Shown: positions 18,131-27,074 of the stretch, in pieces
How the letters are laid out: each line of letters begins with the position of its first letter
How positions within the stretch are numbered: the stretch's first letter is position 1
DNA from: Chloroflexota bacterium
Lineage (GTDB): Bacteria > Chloroflexota > Limnocylindria > Limnocylindrales > CSP1-4
Reading direction: 5' to 3'
Length of the DNA stretch: 60,530 bases
NCBI GenBank assembly: GCA_021786385.1
Contig: JAJYNJ010000007.1
Coordinates: 1 to 60,530 of the forward strand
Notes under the pieces: model-generated
What the model was told of the DNA's origin: nothing
Databases searched by the model: none
What the model saw: only the letters and a program-made list of their open reading frames with translations
Translations under genes and position numbers: made by a program

Positions 18131-19609
18131 TCAGCGCGCAGCACGCACGAGTCGCTCGCCCGCCCGGAGCATCGCGTCGCGTCTCTCGGCCGAGGTCGCC
18201 TCCACGTAGACGCGCACGAGCGGCTCGGTGCCGCTGAAGCGGATCAGCAACCACGAGCCGTCCGAGGTCCACCACTTGAAGCCGTCGTTCGTGTGCAACG
18301 TGACGCTCCGCACGATCGGATCGCCGTCGAGGGTTGCGGGCGGTTGCCCCGAGAGTTCCTGCCAGAGCCGGTCTTTCACCTGCGGGTACGTCGCGCGGTC
18401 CAGGTGCACGTCGCTGCGCAGGTAGAACGATGGCCCGGCGAGCTCGTGCAGGTGTTCCACCACCCGGGAGACCGGCCAGCGCCCCTGCTCCCGCTCGCGG
18501 AGGAAGAGGTCGAGCAGCAACAGGTCCGCGTAGATCCCGTCGCGTTCCGGGAGGTGCATCCCGAAGCCGTAGCCGCCGGACTCCTCACCGCCCATCATCG
18601 CACCCGTCTCGATCATCTTCGGGCCCACGTACTTGAAGCCCACCGAGGTCTCGTAGACGGGCACCCCGTAGCGCGCCCCGAGCCGCTCGACCATCGAGGT
18701 CTCGTTGACCGTGTACACGACCGGCTCACGGAGCCCGCGGTGCTCGAGCAGGTAGTACATCAGCAGACCCATGACCTGGAGCTGGTGGATGAACGTGCCG
18801 CGCTCGTCGGCCGCACCCGCGCGGTCCGCGTCGCCGTCGAGCAGCAGCCCCAGGTCGTAGCCGCCGGCCGCCAGGGTCCCGAGCGCCTCGTCGATGTTCG
18901 GCCGGATCGGCTCCGGATTCACGCCGCCGAAGTACGGGTTGCGCTCGGAGTGGATCTCCCGGACCAGGATCCGGCCCCCCGCGAGCAGCCGTGGGATCCA
19001 GCCGGCCCCCGAACCGTAGAGGGGCTCGACGAGTACGCTGACGTCGGCGGCCCGGAGCCGGTCGAGGTCGAGGGTCCGGGCGAGGTACGCCCGGTAGCCC
19101 TCGAAGGGGTCGATCCGTTCGACCAGCCCCGCCGCCTCACCGTCAGCGAACGGCCGCCGCGGCGGCTCCTGACCGGCTCGCTCGGCGATCGTCCGCTCCA
19201 GCACTGCGAGGATCTCGGGGCCCGCGGCCGAGCCCGACGGAGACTTGACCTTGAAGCCGTTGTCGGTCCAGGGATTGTGCGACGCCGTGATCATGATCGC
19301 GGTCGCGGTGCCCCGGGCCACGACCTCGAAGGAGGTCATCTGCGTGGGGATCGGCGATGCGGCGAACAGGACGGGGATGTCGAAGGCGAGCAGCACCTCC
19401 GCCGCCGCCTCGGCGAAGTACTCGCTCGCAAAGCGCCGGTCGTACCCGACCATGACGCCCTTGGCAGCGGTCCCCTGCTGCACCACATAGCGCGCCACGC
19501 CCTCGGCGCAGCGCCGCACGTTGTCGAACGTGTACTCGTCCGCGATGCGCGCCCGCCAGCCGTCGGTGCCGAAGACGATCGGCGGCCGCGCGATCTGTTG
19601 TCCGCTCAC
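18131..19609 (-). CDS. phosphoglucomutase/phosphomannomutase
   Basis: Interconverts hexose-6-phosphate and hexose-1-phosphate, here probably mannose-6-P to mannose-1-P for GDP-mannose synthesis. The 492-residue product has the phosphoserine loop TASHNPWTDNGFKVK (active Ser near residue 103), the metal loop DGDADRAG, the sugar-specificity loop GGEESGGYGFG and the phosphate-binding RFSGTEPLVRVYVEA near the C-terminus. The GTG start at 19609 overlaps the stop of the guanylyltransferase gene and has a GGGAGACGGAG site. Glucose versus mannose preference cannot be told from sequence; GEESGG occurs in both. Confidence 0.93.
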   Translation of the reverse strand: MSGQQIARPPIVFGTDGWRARIADEYTFDNVRRCAEGVARYVVQQGTAAKGVMVGYDRRFASEYFAEAAAEVLLAFDIPVLFAASPIPTQMTSFEVVARGTATAIMITASHNPWTDNGFKVKSPSGSAAGPEILAVLERTIAERAGQEPPRRPFADGEAAGLVERIDPFEGYRAYLARTLDLDRLRAADVSVLVEPLYGSGAGWIPRLLAGGRILVREIHSERNPYFGGVNPEPIRPNIDEALGTLAAGGYDLGLLLDGDADRAGAADERGTFIHQLQVMGLLMYYLLEHRGLREPVVYTVNETSMVERLGARYGVPVYETSVGFKYVGPKMIETGAMMGGEESGGYGFGMHLPERDGIYADLLLLDLFLREREQGRWPVSRVVEHLHELAGPSFYLRSDVHLDRATYPQVKDRLWQELSGQPPATLDGDPIVRSVTLHTNDGFKWWTSDGSWLLIRFSGTEPLVRVYVEATSAERRDAMLRAGERLVRAAR

Positions 19610-20802
19610 AGGTGCTCCGTCTCCCCCGCCTCCCTGAGGCGCTCCACGATGGTCCTGACGTCCTGCGCGCGATCGGCGGCGCAGACGAGGAGGGCGTCTG
19701 GTGTATCGATGACGATGGTATCCGAGAGACCGATCGTCGCGACGAGCCGGCCGCCGGCCGCCCGGACGAACGTGTCGCGCGACCCGATGTCGAGCGTGTC
19801 GGTCGCCGTCCGATCCGGGGCCCTGGTCTGCGCCGTCGCCTCGGCCGCGATGGCCTGCCCGCCGACAGCGGCAGCACCCGCGGTGGTCTGCGCCGCCACG
19901 GCGAACGCCTGCTGCAGGTCGCGAACCGCCCGCCAGTTCCCGACGTCGCTCCAGCCGGCGTCGAGCCGGCCCATCAGCACCTGCCCGGCCCCGGCCGCCG
20001 CCTCCATCACCGCGTAGTCGATCGAGACCGCCCGCACCGCCGCGTAGCGCCGCGCGGCCTCGGGCCCGTCGAGCGCCCCTCCCGCATCGTGAGCCCCGCC
20101 TTCGAGCAGCGCCAGCCGCACGCCGTCGAGCACGTCGGGCGCAAACCGCTCGAGCGCGCTCAGGATCGCGCGCCGCCGCCAGGCGAACATGCCCGCGTTC
20201 CACGCGACACCCGGCAGCGCAAGGAGCTCCGCGGCACGTGCCGCAGCGGGCTTCTCCACGAACGCATCGAGCACGTACGCGCTCGGGTCGCCCGCCTCGA
20301 GCCCCGTCTCCAACCGCGGGAGGAGGTACCCGTACCCGGTCTCGGGCCGATCCGGGCGCACGCCGAGCGTCACCAGCGGCGTCTCGACGCCGAGTGCCCC
20401 CTCAGCTAGCCCATGCTGGCCCGCCACGTGCAGCAAGGCCGTGCGGAACGCCGCGTCGTCGCTGATCCACGCATCGGCCGGGAGGACGACCATCACCTCG
20501 CCGAGCGGCCGATCGATCGCCAGCGCGGCGAGCGCGATCGCCGGCGCCGTGTTGCGGCCGACCGGCTCGCCGAGCACATGGTCGGCCGCGAGGTCGGGCG
20601 CCTGGGCCAGCACGTGTGGCACGTGGCGCCGTTCCACCACGACGTAGATCCCCTCCGTCCCCACGAGCGGCCGGACGCGCGCGACCGTGCGCTGAAAGAG
20701 CGTCTGCTGGCCGACGAGGGGCAGGAAGGGCTTCGGGCGATCCTGCCGGGACAACGGCCAGAGCCGTGTCCCGCCGCCGCCCGCCAGGATCACGACATAC
20801 AC
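19606..20802 (-). CDS. manC: mannose-1-phosphate guanylyltransferase
   Basis: Makes GDP-mannose from mannose-1-P and GTP for glycan or polysaccharide synthesis. The 398-residue nucleotidyltransferase has the signature ILAGGGGTRLWPLSR at residues 5-19 with RPKPFLPLVG following, then EPVGRNTAPAIALAAL, VVLPADAWI, FVEKPAAARAAELL, and WNAGMFAWRRRAIL. It lacks the C-terminal isomerase domain of long ManC, consistent with the separate PGI/PMI gene downstream. A GTG start is used. An unusual Ala/Gln/Thr-rich insert sits near residue 310. Overlaps the mutase start. Confidence 0.92.
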   Translation of the reverse strand: MYVVILAGGGGTRLWPLSRQDRPKPFLPLVGQQTLFQRTVARVRPLVGTEGIYVVVERRHVPHVLAQAPDLAADHVLGEPVGRNTAPAIALAALAIDRPLGEVMVVLPADAWISDDAAFRTALLHVAGQHGLAEGALGVETPLVTLGVRPDRPETGYGYLLPRLETGLEAGDPSAYVLDAFVEKPAAARAAELLALPGVAWNAGMFAWRRRAILSALERFAPDVLDGVRLALLEGGAHDAGGALDGPEAARRYAAVRAVSIDYAVMEAAAGAGQVLMGRLDAGWSDVGNWRAVRDLQQAFAVAAQTTAGAAAVGGQAIAAEATAQTRAPDRTATDTLDIGSRDTFVRAAGGRLVATIGLSDTIVIDTPDALLVCAADRAQDVRTIVERLREAGETEHL

Positions 20803-20877
20803 GTCGTCCTCCCTTCCAGCGTGCCTCCGCCCGTCCGTCTCGCCCGATTGCGCACCGACGTCGCCACCGGCCTTGGC

Positions 20878-22137
20878 TCAGGGCGCCTCCGGCGGGTCGG
20901 GCAACTCCGCGGACAGCTGGGCGGTCGGATCGGGCAGCCCCGCATCCGCGGCCAGCGCCGCCGCCACGTCGGTGCGCTCCCACGACAGATCGAGGTCGGG
21001 CCGCCCGAAGTGCCCGTACGCCGCCGTCTGCCGGAAGATGGGCCGGCGCAGGTCCAGGCGCGCGATGATCGCCGCCGGCCGCAGGTCGAAGTGCGCACCG
21101 ATCAGCTCCAGGATCCGTTCGTCAGGGATGCGGCCAGTGCCGAACGTCTCGATCGAGACCGACACGGGCCGGGCAATGCCGATCGCGTAGCTGACCTCGA
21201 TCTCGAAGCGATCCGCGATCCCCGCGGCGACCACGTTCTTCGCCACCCAGCGCGCGGCGTAGGCGCCGGACCGGTCGACCTTGGACGGATCCTTGCCGCT
21301 GAACGCACCACCGCCGTGCCGGGCCATCCCGCCGTAGGTGTCCGCGATGATCTTGCGCCCGGTGAGCCCCGCGTCGCCCATCGGGCCGCCGATGACGAAC
21401 CGGCCGGTCGGGTTGACGTGGACGATCGGGTCGCGTTGGCGCAGCGCCTTCGGAATCACCTCGCAGACGATGCACTCCATGACGTCATCACGGAGCCGCT
21501 CGGTGGCGACCTCCTCGTCGTGCTGCGCGGCGATCACCACGGTGCGCACCGCCTTCGGCACGCCGTGGTCGTACTCGACCGTGACCTGCGTCTTGCCGTC
21601 CGGACGCAGGTACGGCAGCGTGCCGTCCTTGCGGACGTCGGCCAGCCGCTTGGCGAGCCTGTTCGCGAGCGCGATGGGGAGCGGCATCAGCTCGGGCGTC
21701 TCTCGGCAGGCGAAGCCGAACATCATCCCCTGGTCACCGGCGCCCTGTTCGTGCACCTCGCTGCCCGTGCCGCGCGTCTCGAGCGCGTCGTCGACACCGC
21801 GCTTGATGTCGGGCGACTGCTCGTGCACCGAGACCATCGTGCCGCAGGTCCGGTAGTCGAACCCGTAGCGCGCGTCGGTGTAGCCGATCTCCCGGATCGT
21901 GTCACGCACCACCGTCTGGAACTCGACGTAGGTGCGGGTCGTGATCTCGCCGAGGACGAAGACCACGCCGTTGGTGGTCGCGGTCTCGCAAGCCACACGC
22001 GCGTCCGGGTCGTCGTGCAGGATGGCGTCCAGGATCGCGTCGCTGACCTGATCGCAGAGCTTGTCGGGATGGCCCTCGGTCACCGATTCGGAGGTGAAGA
22101 GATACCCGGAATCTCGCAGGATGCTGAGCGCTGCCAT
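20878..22137 (-). CDS. metK: methionine adenosyltransferase (SAM synthetase)
   Basis: Makes S-adenosylmethionine from methionine and ATP. The 419-residue product has the methionine/ATP motif [16 protein letters not shown] (GHPDK at residues 22-26), [12 protein letters not shown], the phosphate loop [20 protein letters not shown], and a C-terminal [11 protein letters not shown] that matches the family end before a short extension. It lies 12 bp after ahcY, so synthesis and recycling of SAM are co-transcribed. No SAM or SAH riboswitch motif was seen in the short gaps around it. Confidence 0.97.
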   Translation of the reverse strand: MAALSILRDSGYLFTSESVTEGHPDKLCDQVSDAILDAILHDDPDARVACETATTNGVVFVLGEITTRTYVEFQTVVRDTIREIGYTDARYGFDYRTCGTMVSVHEQSPDIKRGVDDALETRGTGSEVHEQGAGDQGMMFGFACRETPELMPLPIALANRLAKRLADVRKDGTLPYLRPDGKTQVTVEYDHGVPKAVRTVVIAAQHDEEVATERLRDDVMECIVCEVIPKALRQRDPIVHVNPTGRFVIGGPMGDAGLTGRKIIADTYGGMARHGGGAFSGKDPSKVDRSGAYAARWVAKNVVAAGIADRFEIEVSYAIGIARPVSVSIETFGTGRIPDERILELIGAHFDLRPAAIIARLDLRRPIFRQTAAYGHFGRPDLDLSWERTDVAAALAADAGLPDPTAQLSAELPDPPEAP

Positions 22138-22149
22138 CGTCGTGCCTGC

Positions 22150-23424
22150 CTACGTGCCGCTCTTCCATGACGAGAGGTACGCCCGTTGTTCGGGCGTCAG
22201 CTCGTCGATCCGCACGCCGAGCGCGTCGAGCTTCAAGCGCGCCACCTCACGGTCGATCGCGTCCGGCACGGGATAGACCTGCCGCCCCAGTTCGGCGTGA
22301 TGGCCGACCACGTACTCGACGCTCAGCGCCTGGTTCGCGAAGCTCATGTCCATGACCGCCGCCGGATGCCCCTCGGCCGCGCCCAGGTTCACCAGCCGCC
22401 CTTCGACGATCAGGCGCAGGCGGCGGTCGCCCAGGTCGTACTCGGCGACGTCATGGCGCACCTCGCGGACCCGTCCATCGGCGAGCCGGCGCAGCGCCGG
22501 CAGCTCGATCTCCGCGTCGAAATGGCCAGCGTTGGCGAGGATCGCACCGTCGCGCATGACCCGGAAGTGCTCCTCGCGGATCACGTTGCGGTCGCCGGTG
22601 GCGGTGATGAAGATCTCGCCCCACGGCGCGGCCTCCGCCATCGGCAGCACGAGGAAGCCGTCCATCAGCGCCTCGATCGCGGGGATCGGATCGACCTCGG
22701 TGATAGCCACCAGCGCGCCCATGCCGCGGAAGCGCGAGGCGATGCCGCGGCCGACCCAGCCGTACCCGGCGACCACCACGCGGCGCCCGGCGAGCAGCAC
22801 GTTGGTCGCGCGGAGGATGCCGTCGACGGTCGACTGACCGGTGCCGTAGCGGTTGTCGAAGAAGTGCTTGGTACGTGCCTCGTTCACGGCTACGACCGGA
22901 TACCCGAGGGCGCCGTCCGCGGCCATCGCACGCAGCCGGATCACGCCCGTGGTGGTCTCCTCGGTCCCGGCGATCACCTCGGGAACCTGCCCGGGCCGCT
23001 CGGTGTGGAGCAGCGTCACGAGGTCGCAGCCGTCGTCCATCGTGATGACCGGACGGGTATCGGCGACCGCGTTGAGGTGCGCGTAGTACCGGTCACGGTC
23101 CTCGCCCCGGCGGGCGAAGGTCGGGATGCCGTACTCGACCACCAGGGCAGCCGCCACGTCGTCCTTGGTCGAGAGCGGGTTCGAGGCGGCGAGCGCGATC
23201 TGCGCCCCGCCGGCCGCCAGCGTACGCATCAGGTTTGCGGTCTCGGTGGTGACGTGGAGGCACGCTGCGATGCGGATCCCCTCCAGGGGCCGCTCGCGTT
23301 CGAAACGCTCGCGGATCAGGCGCAGGACGGGCATCTCGCGCTCGGCCCACTCGATCCGGCGACGTCCGTCCGCGGCCAGGGCCGTGTCGGCGACGTCGTG
23401 GGCCGGCAAATGTGTGACGGGCAT
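22150..23424 (-). CDS. ahcY: adenosylhomocysteinase
   Basis: NAD-dependent hydrolysis of S-adenosylhomocysteine to adenosine and homocysteine, clearing the product of SAM-dependent methylation. The 424-residue product has [17 protein letters not shown], the N-terminal [18 protein letters not shown], substrate-binding [11 protein letters not shown], the [13 protein letters not shown] catalytic stretch, the NAD Rossmann motif [16 protein letters not shown] and the C-terminal [13 protein letters not shown]. The last Lys/Tyr pair is shifted relative to some homologs ([10 protein letters not shown] end). Same operon as metK and the genes upstream. Confidence 0.96.
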   Translation of the reverse strand: MPVTHLPAHDVADTALAADGRRRIEWAEREMPVLRLIRERFERERPLEGIRIAACLHVTTETANLMRTLAAGGAQIALAASNPLSTKDDVAAALVVEYGIPTFARRGEDRDRYYAHLNAVADTRPVITMDDGCDLVTLLHTERPGQVPEVIAGTEETTTGVIRLRAMAADGALGYPVVAVNEARTKHFFDNRYGTGQSTVDGILRATNVLLAGRRVVVAGYGWVGRGIASRFRGMGALVAITEVDPIPAIEALMDGFLVLPMAEAAPWGEIFITATGDRNVIREEHFRVMRDGAILANAGHFDAEIELPALRRLADGRVREVRHDVAEYDLGDRRLRLIVEGRLVNLGAAEGHPAAVMDMSFANQALSVEYVVGHHAELGRQVYPVPDAIDREVARLKLDALGVRIDELTPEQRAYLSSWKSGT

Positions 23425-23475
23425 GTGTCTCTCGGGCTCCTTCGGGTTTGGACGCGGGTTCGGCTTCGACCGTGC

Positions 23476-24342
23476 TCAGGGCCCGTGGCGGGCGGGGAAC
23501 AGGCGTCGTATCGGCGCCATCATGCCATCCAGCGACGAGCTGCGCCGGTGGACCAGGCGCTCCGCGAAACGGCAGTGCTCGCGGTAGCCCAGGGTGCGAT
23601 AGGCCGCCACCGCCGGCGCGTTGTCGGCCCGCACGTTCAGCACGACATCGTCGCACGTGCGCAGCAGCTCCTGGGTGACGGCGCTGGTCGTGATCTTGGC
23701 GAAGCCGCGGCCGCGAAAGTCGCGATGCGTCAGCACGTTGCCGACCACCGCGAGCCGCGCCTCGCGGCTGATGACGTGGGTGCCCGCCGCGGCGACGAGA
23801 CGGCCGCGAACCCGCACGCCGTAGTAGACGCCTTCCACGATCGCCGCTGCGGGGAGCCAGGCGGTGAAGCCCAGGTCGTAGAGCCGGTTGAGATCGCCGA
23901 TCTCGCCCGGCACGAGCCGCATGGCGAGCCCCGGGTACGGCCGGAACGTGGCGCGGTCCACCGCCATCCGGATCATCTCGGGGCCGGGATCGACGCGGTA
24001 GACGCGCTCGACCGCGGGCACGACCTCATGACGCATCGCCATGTACGCGACGCGCGGCCGGACCAGGCCGCGCAGCACCGCCTCGACGCCATCGGGGTCC
24101 CCCATGGCGAAGACGGGCTGCGGAGCCACGCCGGCGTACTCGAGCACCACCGCGCGCGCCGTCTGCTCGTCGTAGGCCACGCCCCAGCGGGTCCGCGAGA
24201 ACTCCTGGTCGTCGAGATCGCACAGGGCGTACGCGGCAAAGAGGCGGTCGCGCTCGAGGAAGGACCGCAGGAGGGAGCGATCGGTCGTGAACCGAACCGC
24301 CAGGCCGGGGTCGCGCGCACGGGCCCGGGCGAGGGTCACCAC
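23476..24342 (-). CDS. GNAT-family N-acetyltransferase
   Basis: A 288-residue protein. The C-terminal half carries the acetyl-CoA-binding motif LTHRDFRGRGFAKITTSA (Q/RxxGxG/A type) followed by VVLNVRADNAPAVAAYRTLG, typical of GNAT enzymes. The N-terminal half (YALCDLDDQEFSRTRWGVAY) resembles the degenerate GNAT-like fold of the GCN5-related MshD-like or FR47-type double-domain proteins. Substrate unknown. The GTG start overlaps the stop of the MtnA/eIF2B-like gene, and ahcY begins 51 bp after its stop, so it may act on a product of the methionine cycle, but that is only context. Confidence 0.8.
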   Translation of the reverse strand: MVTLARARARDPGLAVRFTTDRSLLRSFLERDRLFAAYALCDLDDQEFSRTRWGVAYDEQTARAVVLEYAGVAPQPVFAMGDPDGVEAVLRGLVRPRVAYMAMRHEVVPAVERVYRVDPGPEMIRMAVDRATFRPYPGLAMRLVPGEIGDLNRLYDLGFTAWLPAAAIVEGVYYGVRVRGRLVAAAGTHVISREARLAVVGNVLTHRDFRGRGFAKITTSAVTQELLRTCDDVVLNVRADNAPAVAAYRTLGYREHCRFAERLVHRRSSSLDGMMAPIRRLFPARHGP

Positions 24343-25889
24343 GGCGACGCGGGCGCTGGGTCGCCCGCAGCCGATGCGTCGACGGAGGCCGGTGCGTCGG
24401 CAGCCGGGTCGGAGAGAGACACGCCCGACGCGGGGGGTGGACCGGACGGCGGGTCGGGAGCGTCGTCGAGCGATGTCTCAGGCACACGTGGTGGGACGGG
24501 TCCCGACCGGCGGCGCTCCAGCGCATCCGCCAGAGCAGCCTCGAACGGCGGCCCGACGACCCCCAGCTCGGTCACGAAGCCACGGACCAGGGCCCCCGGC
24601 GTCACATCGAGGACCGGGTTGAACAACTGGCTCTCGGCGGGAGGCACGCGCCGGCCGTTCACGTCGGCGAGTTCGTCGACGGGGCGCTCCTCCGCCATGA
24701 AGCCCCACTCGTCGCTCACCAATGGGTCGACCGTGGCCAGCGGGGCGCAGACGTAGACCGGCACGCCGTGGCGCGCCGCGACCGCCGCGAGCGGATACGT
24801 GCCGACCGCGGCTGACAGGTCGCCGTTGCGGGCGATGCGCTCCGCACCGATGAGCACCGCATCGACGCTCCCGCGCGCGATGATGCCGGCGGCCGCCGTG
24901 TCCGCGATCACTGTGTGCCGGATGTCGAGACGCGCCAGCTCGAAGGCGGTGAGACGCGCACCCTGGAACGCCGGACGTCCCTCGGGCACCCAGACGTGGA
25001 CGGGCCGTCCGCCCACCTGCACCTCCTGGATCACCGCCACCGCGGTCCCCAGCGCACCACCGGCGAGCGCCCCCACGGGCCCGTGCACGAGCAGCTCGAG
25101 GTGCCGTTCGAATGGCGTCGGCAGGACGGCGGCTCCGGCCCGCCCGATGGCCGCGTGGTCGAGCATCGCCTCCTCGGCGACCGCTTCTGCCTCTGCCCGC
25201 AGCACGTTCGCGATCAGGTCCCCCGCCGCGTGCTCGCCGACAGCCTGCCACGCCGCCAGCATGCGATCCAGCGCGGTCTCGATCGCGCGGGAGCTCGGGC
25301 GCGAGGAGCGCAGCGCGTTGATCGTCCCGTGCAGGGTCGCGGCACGGACGAACTGGCTGGAGGTGCGCGTCCGCTCGGCGGCCACGAGCACGCCGTAGGC
25401 GGCCACTTGGCCGAGCACCGGGCCGCCACGCACGAGCCGGTCCCGGATGCAGGCCGCTACCTCGGCTCCCGTGTGGCAAGTCACCTCGACGAGCTCGTCG
25501 GGGAGCCGGCGCTGGTCGATCAGGATCAGCTCGCCGTCCCGATACCGGTATGGGTTCCGGAACGGGACGACCGGCGGCGCGGGCGCGGGGTCCTGCAGGC
25601 CGAAGAGTTGCCCGAGCGGGTCGGCAGGGGCGGCCGGGCCGGTGCCGAGCAGCTGGTTGGTGGCCGCCAGTGACCCGCGTTGGAGGGCGGCGGCTGCCCC
25701 GACGAGTTGCGCCGCGGCCTGGATCGCCTCGCGGCTGAAGGATCGGAAGAAGTCACGCCGTCCGAGGTCGACGGGCGGCTGCGCCGCGGTGGGCGGGGGA
25801 GCCGCGGTAGAAGGCTGGCCCGGGTTGGGCGCCGCCTGCGCGCCCGGATCGCGCTCGTCCGGAGCTGCGCCCGGTGTCCGATCGCTCAC
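24336..25889 (-). CDS. eIF2B/MtnA-like isomerase-fold protein lacking catalytic Cys
   Basis: A 517-residue protein. Residues about 115-430 match the MtnA (methylthioribose-1-P isomerase) / ribose-1,5-bisphosphate isomerase / eIF2B alpha-beta-delta fold: RGGPVLGQVAAYG, ELLVHGPVGALAGGALGTAV, GRPAFQGARLTAFELARL, TVIADTAAAGII, LIGAERIARNGDLSAAVGTY, VYVCAPLATVDP. In MtnA the catalytic Cys is in the THCNxG motif; here this reads VHGPVG, so the Cys is Gly. The catalytic Asp (IADT) is kept. The N-terminus (about 110 residues) has a Tat-like RRDFFR block followed by an Ala-rich helix, and the C-terminus is a low-complexity Pro/Ser tail. With apt 15 bp upstream and ahcY-metK downstream, a link to methylthioadenosine or nucleoside salvage is plausible, but catalysis is doubtful. 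Confidence 0.75.
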   Translation of the reverse strand: MSDRTPGAAPDERDPGAQAAPNPGQPSTAAPPPTAAQPPVDLGRRDFFRSFSREAIQAAAQLVGAAAALQRGSLAATNQLLGTGPAAPADPLGQLFGLQDPAPAPPVVPFRNPYRYRDGELILIDQRRLPDELVEVTCHTGAEVAACIRDRLVRGGPVLGQVAAYGVLVAAERTRTSSQFVRAATLHGTINALRSSRPSSRAIETALDRMLAAWQAVGEHAAGDLIANVLRAEAEAVAEEAMLDHAAIGRAGAAVLPTPFERHLELLVHGPVGALAGGALGTAVAVIQEVQVGGRPVHVWVPEGRPAFQGARLTAFELARLDIRHTVIADTAAAGIIARGSVDAVLIGAERIARNGDLSAAVGTYPLAAVAARHGVPVYVCAPLATVDPLVSDEWGFMAEERPVDELADVNGRRVPPAESQLFNPVLDVTPGALVRGFVTELGVVGPPFEAALADALERRRSGPVPPRVPETSLDDAPDPPSGPPPASGVSLSDPAADAPASVDASAAGDPAPASPW

Positions 25890-25904
25890 CCCGGCGCCTC
25901 GCCG

Positions 25905-26426
25905 TCAGTACTGGATGATGCTGTGGATGTCGTAGCCGCGGAGGCGCTCGCGGCCCTTCAGGAACCGCAGCTCGACCAGAAAAGCGAGCGAGGCGACTTC
26001 ACCGCCCAACCGCCGCACCAGCTCGATCGTCCCGCTGACGGTCCCGCCGGTCGCGAGCAGGTCGTCGACGATCAGCACGCGCTGGCCGGGCATGATCGCA
26101 TCGCGATGGATCTCGAGGGTGTTGGTCCCGTACTCCAGCGCGTACTCCACGCTGACGGTCTCGGCCGGGAGCTTGCCCAACTTGCGCACCGGGACGAACC
26201 CGACACCCAGGGTATACGCCATAGGAGCGCTGAAGATGAAGCCGCGCGACTCCATCCCCACGACGACGTCGACGCGCCGGTCGCGGTAGGGAGCGACGAG
26301 GAGGTCGATCGCGTCGCGGAACGCGCCGGGGTCCTTGAGGAGCGTTGTGATGTCGTAGAAGAGGATGCCGGGCTTCGGGAAGTCGGGGACCTCGCGAATC
26401 TTGGCGCGCAGGTCATCGGCGGACAC
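25905..26426 (-). CDS. apt: adenine phosphoribosyltransferase
   Basis: Converts adenine and PRPP to AMP, salvaging adenine from methylthioadenosine and related products; first gene of the methionine-cycle operon. The PRPP motif VLIVDDLLATGGT and the loop GMESRGFIFSAPMAY are intact, with PDFPKPGILFYDITTLL near the N-terminus. The start at GTG 26426 is preferred because a GAGGGAG site lies 9-10 nt upstream and about 16 residues then precede FPKPGI as in the family. An in-frame GTG at 26462 lies 6 nt past a TAGACT box and is a leaderless alternative adding 12 residues. Confidence 0.92.
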   Translation of the reverse strand: MSADDLRAKIREVPDFPKPGILFYDITTLLKDPGAFRDAIDLLVAPYRDRRVDVVVGMESRGFIFSAPMAYTLGVGFVPVRKLGKLPAETVSVEYALEYGTNTLEIHRDAIMPGQRVLIVDDLLATGGTVSGTIELVRRLGGEVASLAFLVELRFLKGRERLRGYDIHSIIQY

Positions 26427-26468
26427 AGATGCTTGCTCCCTCACCACACGGCTCGTCGTCACCGCGCA

Positions 26469-26474
26469 AGTCTA
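26469..26474 (-). promoter_or_regulatory. -10 box of apt-metK operon
   Basis: On the minus strand TAGACT lies 6 nt before the GTG at 26462. It would give either a leaderless apt message or a leader of about 36 nt to the GTG at 26426, which has its own SD. Confidence 0.55.
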
Positions 26475-26671
26475 CCGCACGCCGGAGCCGCCTCTCGGCG
26501 GGGACCGCCGCGTTGCCCGCGAGGATCGGCGCGCCGGGCTACCGCCCTGGAAGTGAGCTCCGAACGCCCGGGCGGGCCGATACGCCCGTCCTCGCCGACG
26601 CCCCTCCTCGCCGACGGCCCCGCGAGCTGGTGGGCGGCTTACCCGTCGAGACAGCAGCCCGACCCACGCGG

Positions 26672-26677
26672 TACGCT
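26672..26677 (+). promoter_or_regulatory. -10 box of HPr gene (leaderless)
   Basis: TACGCT ends 7 nt before the ATG at 26685; no SD is present. Confidence 0.5.
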
Positions 26678-26684
26678 GACGGAC

Positions 26685-26987
26685 ATGCAGAGCGTCCAGA
26701 TCGTCGTGCGCAACAAGAGCGGCCTCCACGCGCGACCGGCCGCGCTCTTCGTCCAGACCGCGGCCCGCTTCGCGTCACGGGTGACCCTGGAGAACCTCTC
26801 CCGCAACGGGCACCCCGTCGACGCGAAGTCGATCCTGATGGTCCTGACCACCGGGGTGGCCCAGGGACATCGCATCCGGATCGCCGCCGACGGTCCCGAC
26901 GAGGAGGCGGCCATCGTGGAGCTCGAATCGGCCGTCTCCTCCGGATTGGGCGAGCCGGTCGAGGAGACGCCGAGCGCGGCATCGTAG
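26685..26987 (+). CDS. ptsH: phosphocarrier protein HPr
   Basis: Small cytoplasmic phosphoryl carrier of 100 residues that takes phosphate from enzyme I and passes it to EIIA domains. The active His15 sits in NKSGLHARPAALFV; DAKSILMVLTTGVAQG contains the region where Ser46 is found in regulated HPr. A charged tail of about 12 residues extends past the usual end. No sugar permease is in the window, so the likely clients are the two DhaM EIIA proteins at 30.7 and 39.3 kb. Convergent with ptsI across a small tandem repeat. Confidence 0.95.
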   Translation: MQSVQIVVRNKSGLHARPAALFVQTAARFASRVTLENLSRNGHPVDAKSILMVLTTGVAQGHRIRIAADGPDEEAAIVELESAVSSGLGEPVEETPSAAS

Positions 26988-27006
26988 CGGCGCCGCCCGA
27001 CCCACC

Positions 27007-27074
27007 TTACCCGTCGGCCGACGTCACCCGTCGGCCGACCTCACCCGGCGGCCGACCTCACCCGGCGGCCGCGG
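27007..27074. repeat. 17-bp tandem repeat, 4 copies, covering ptsI stop
   Basis: Units such as TCACCCGTCGGCCGACC and TCACCCGGCGGCCGACC repeat four times between the 3' ends of ptsH and ptsI. The last unit contains the ptsI stop codon (27058-27060). Confidence 0.8.

Noticed and set aside
17186-20017. 943-codon plus-strand frame opposite PGI/PMI, mutase and manC
   Set aside because: Spans three real genes in antisense; product is low complexity.
22186-24756. 856-codon plus-strand frame opposite ahcY and GNAT
   Set aside because: Antisense shadow; the minus-strand enzymes carry complete catalytic motifs.
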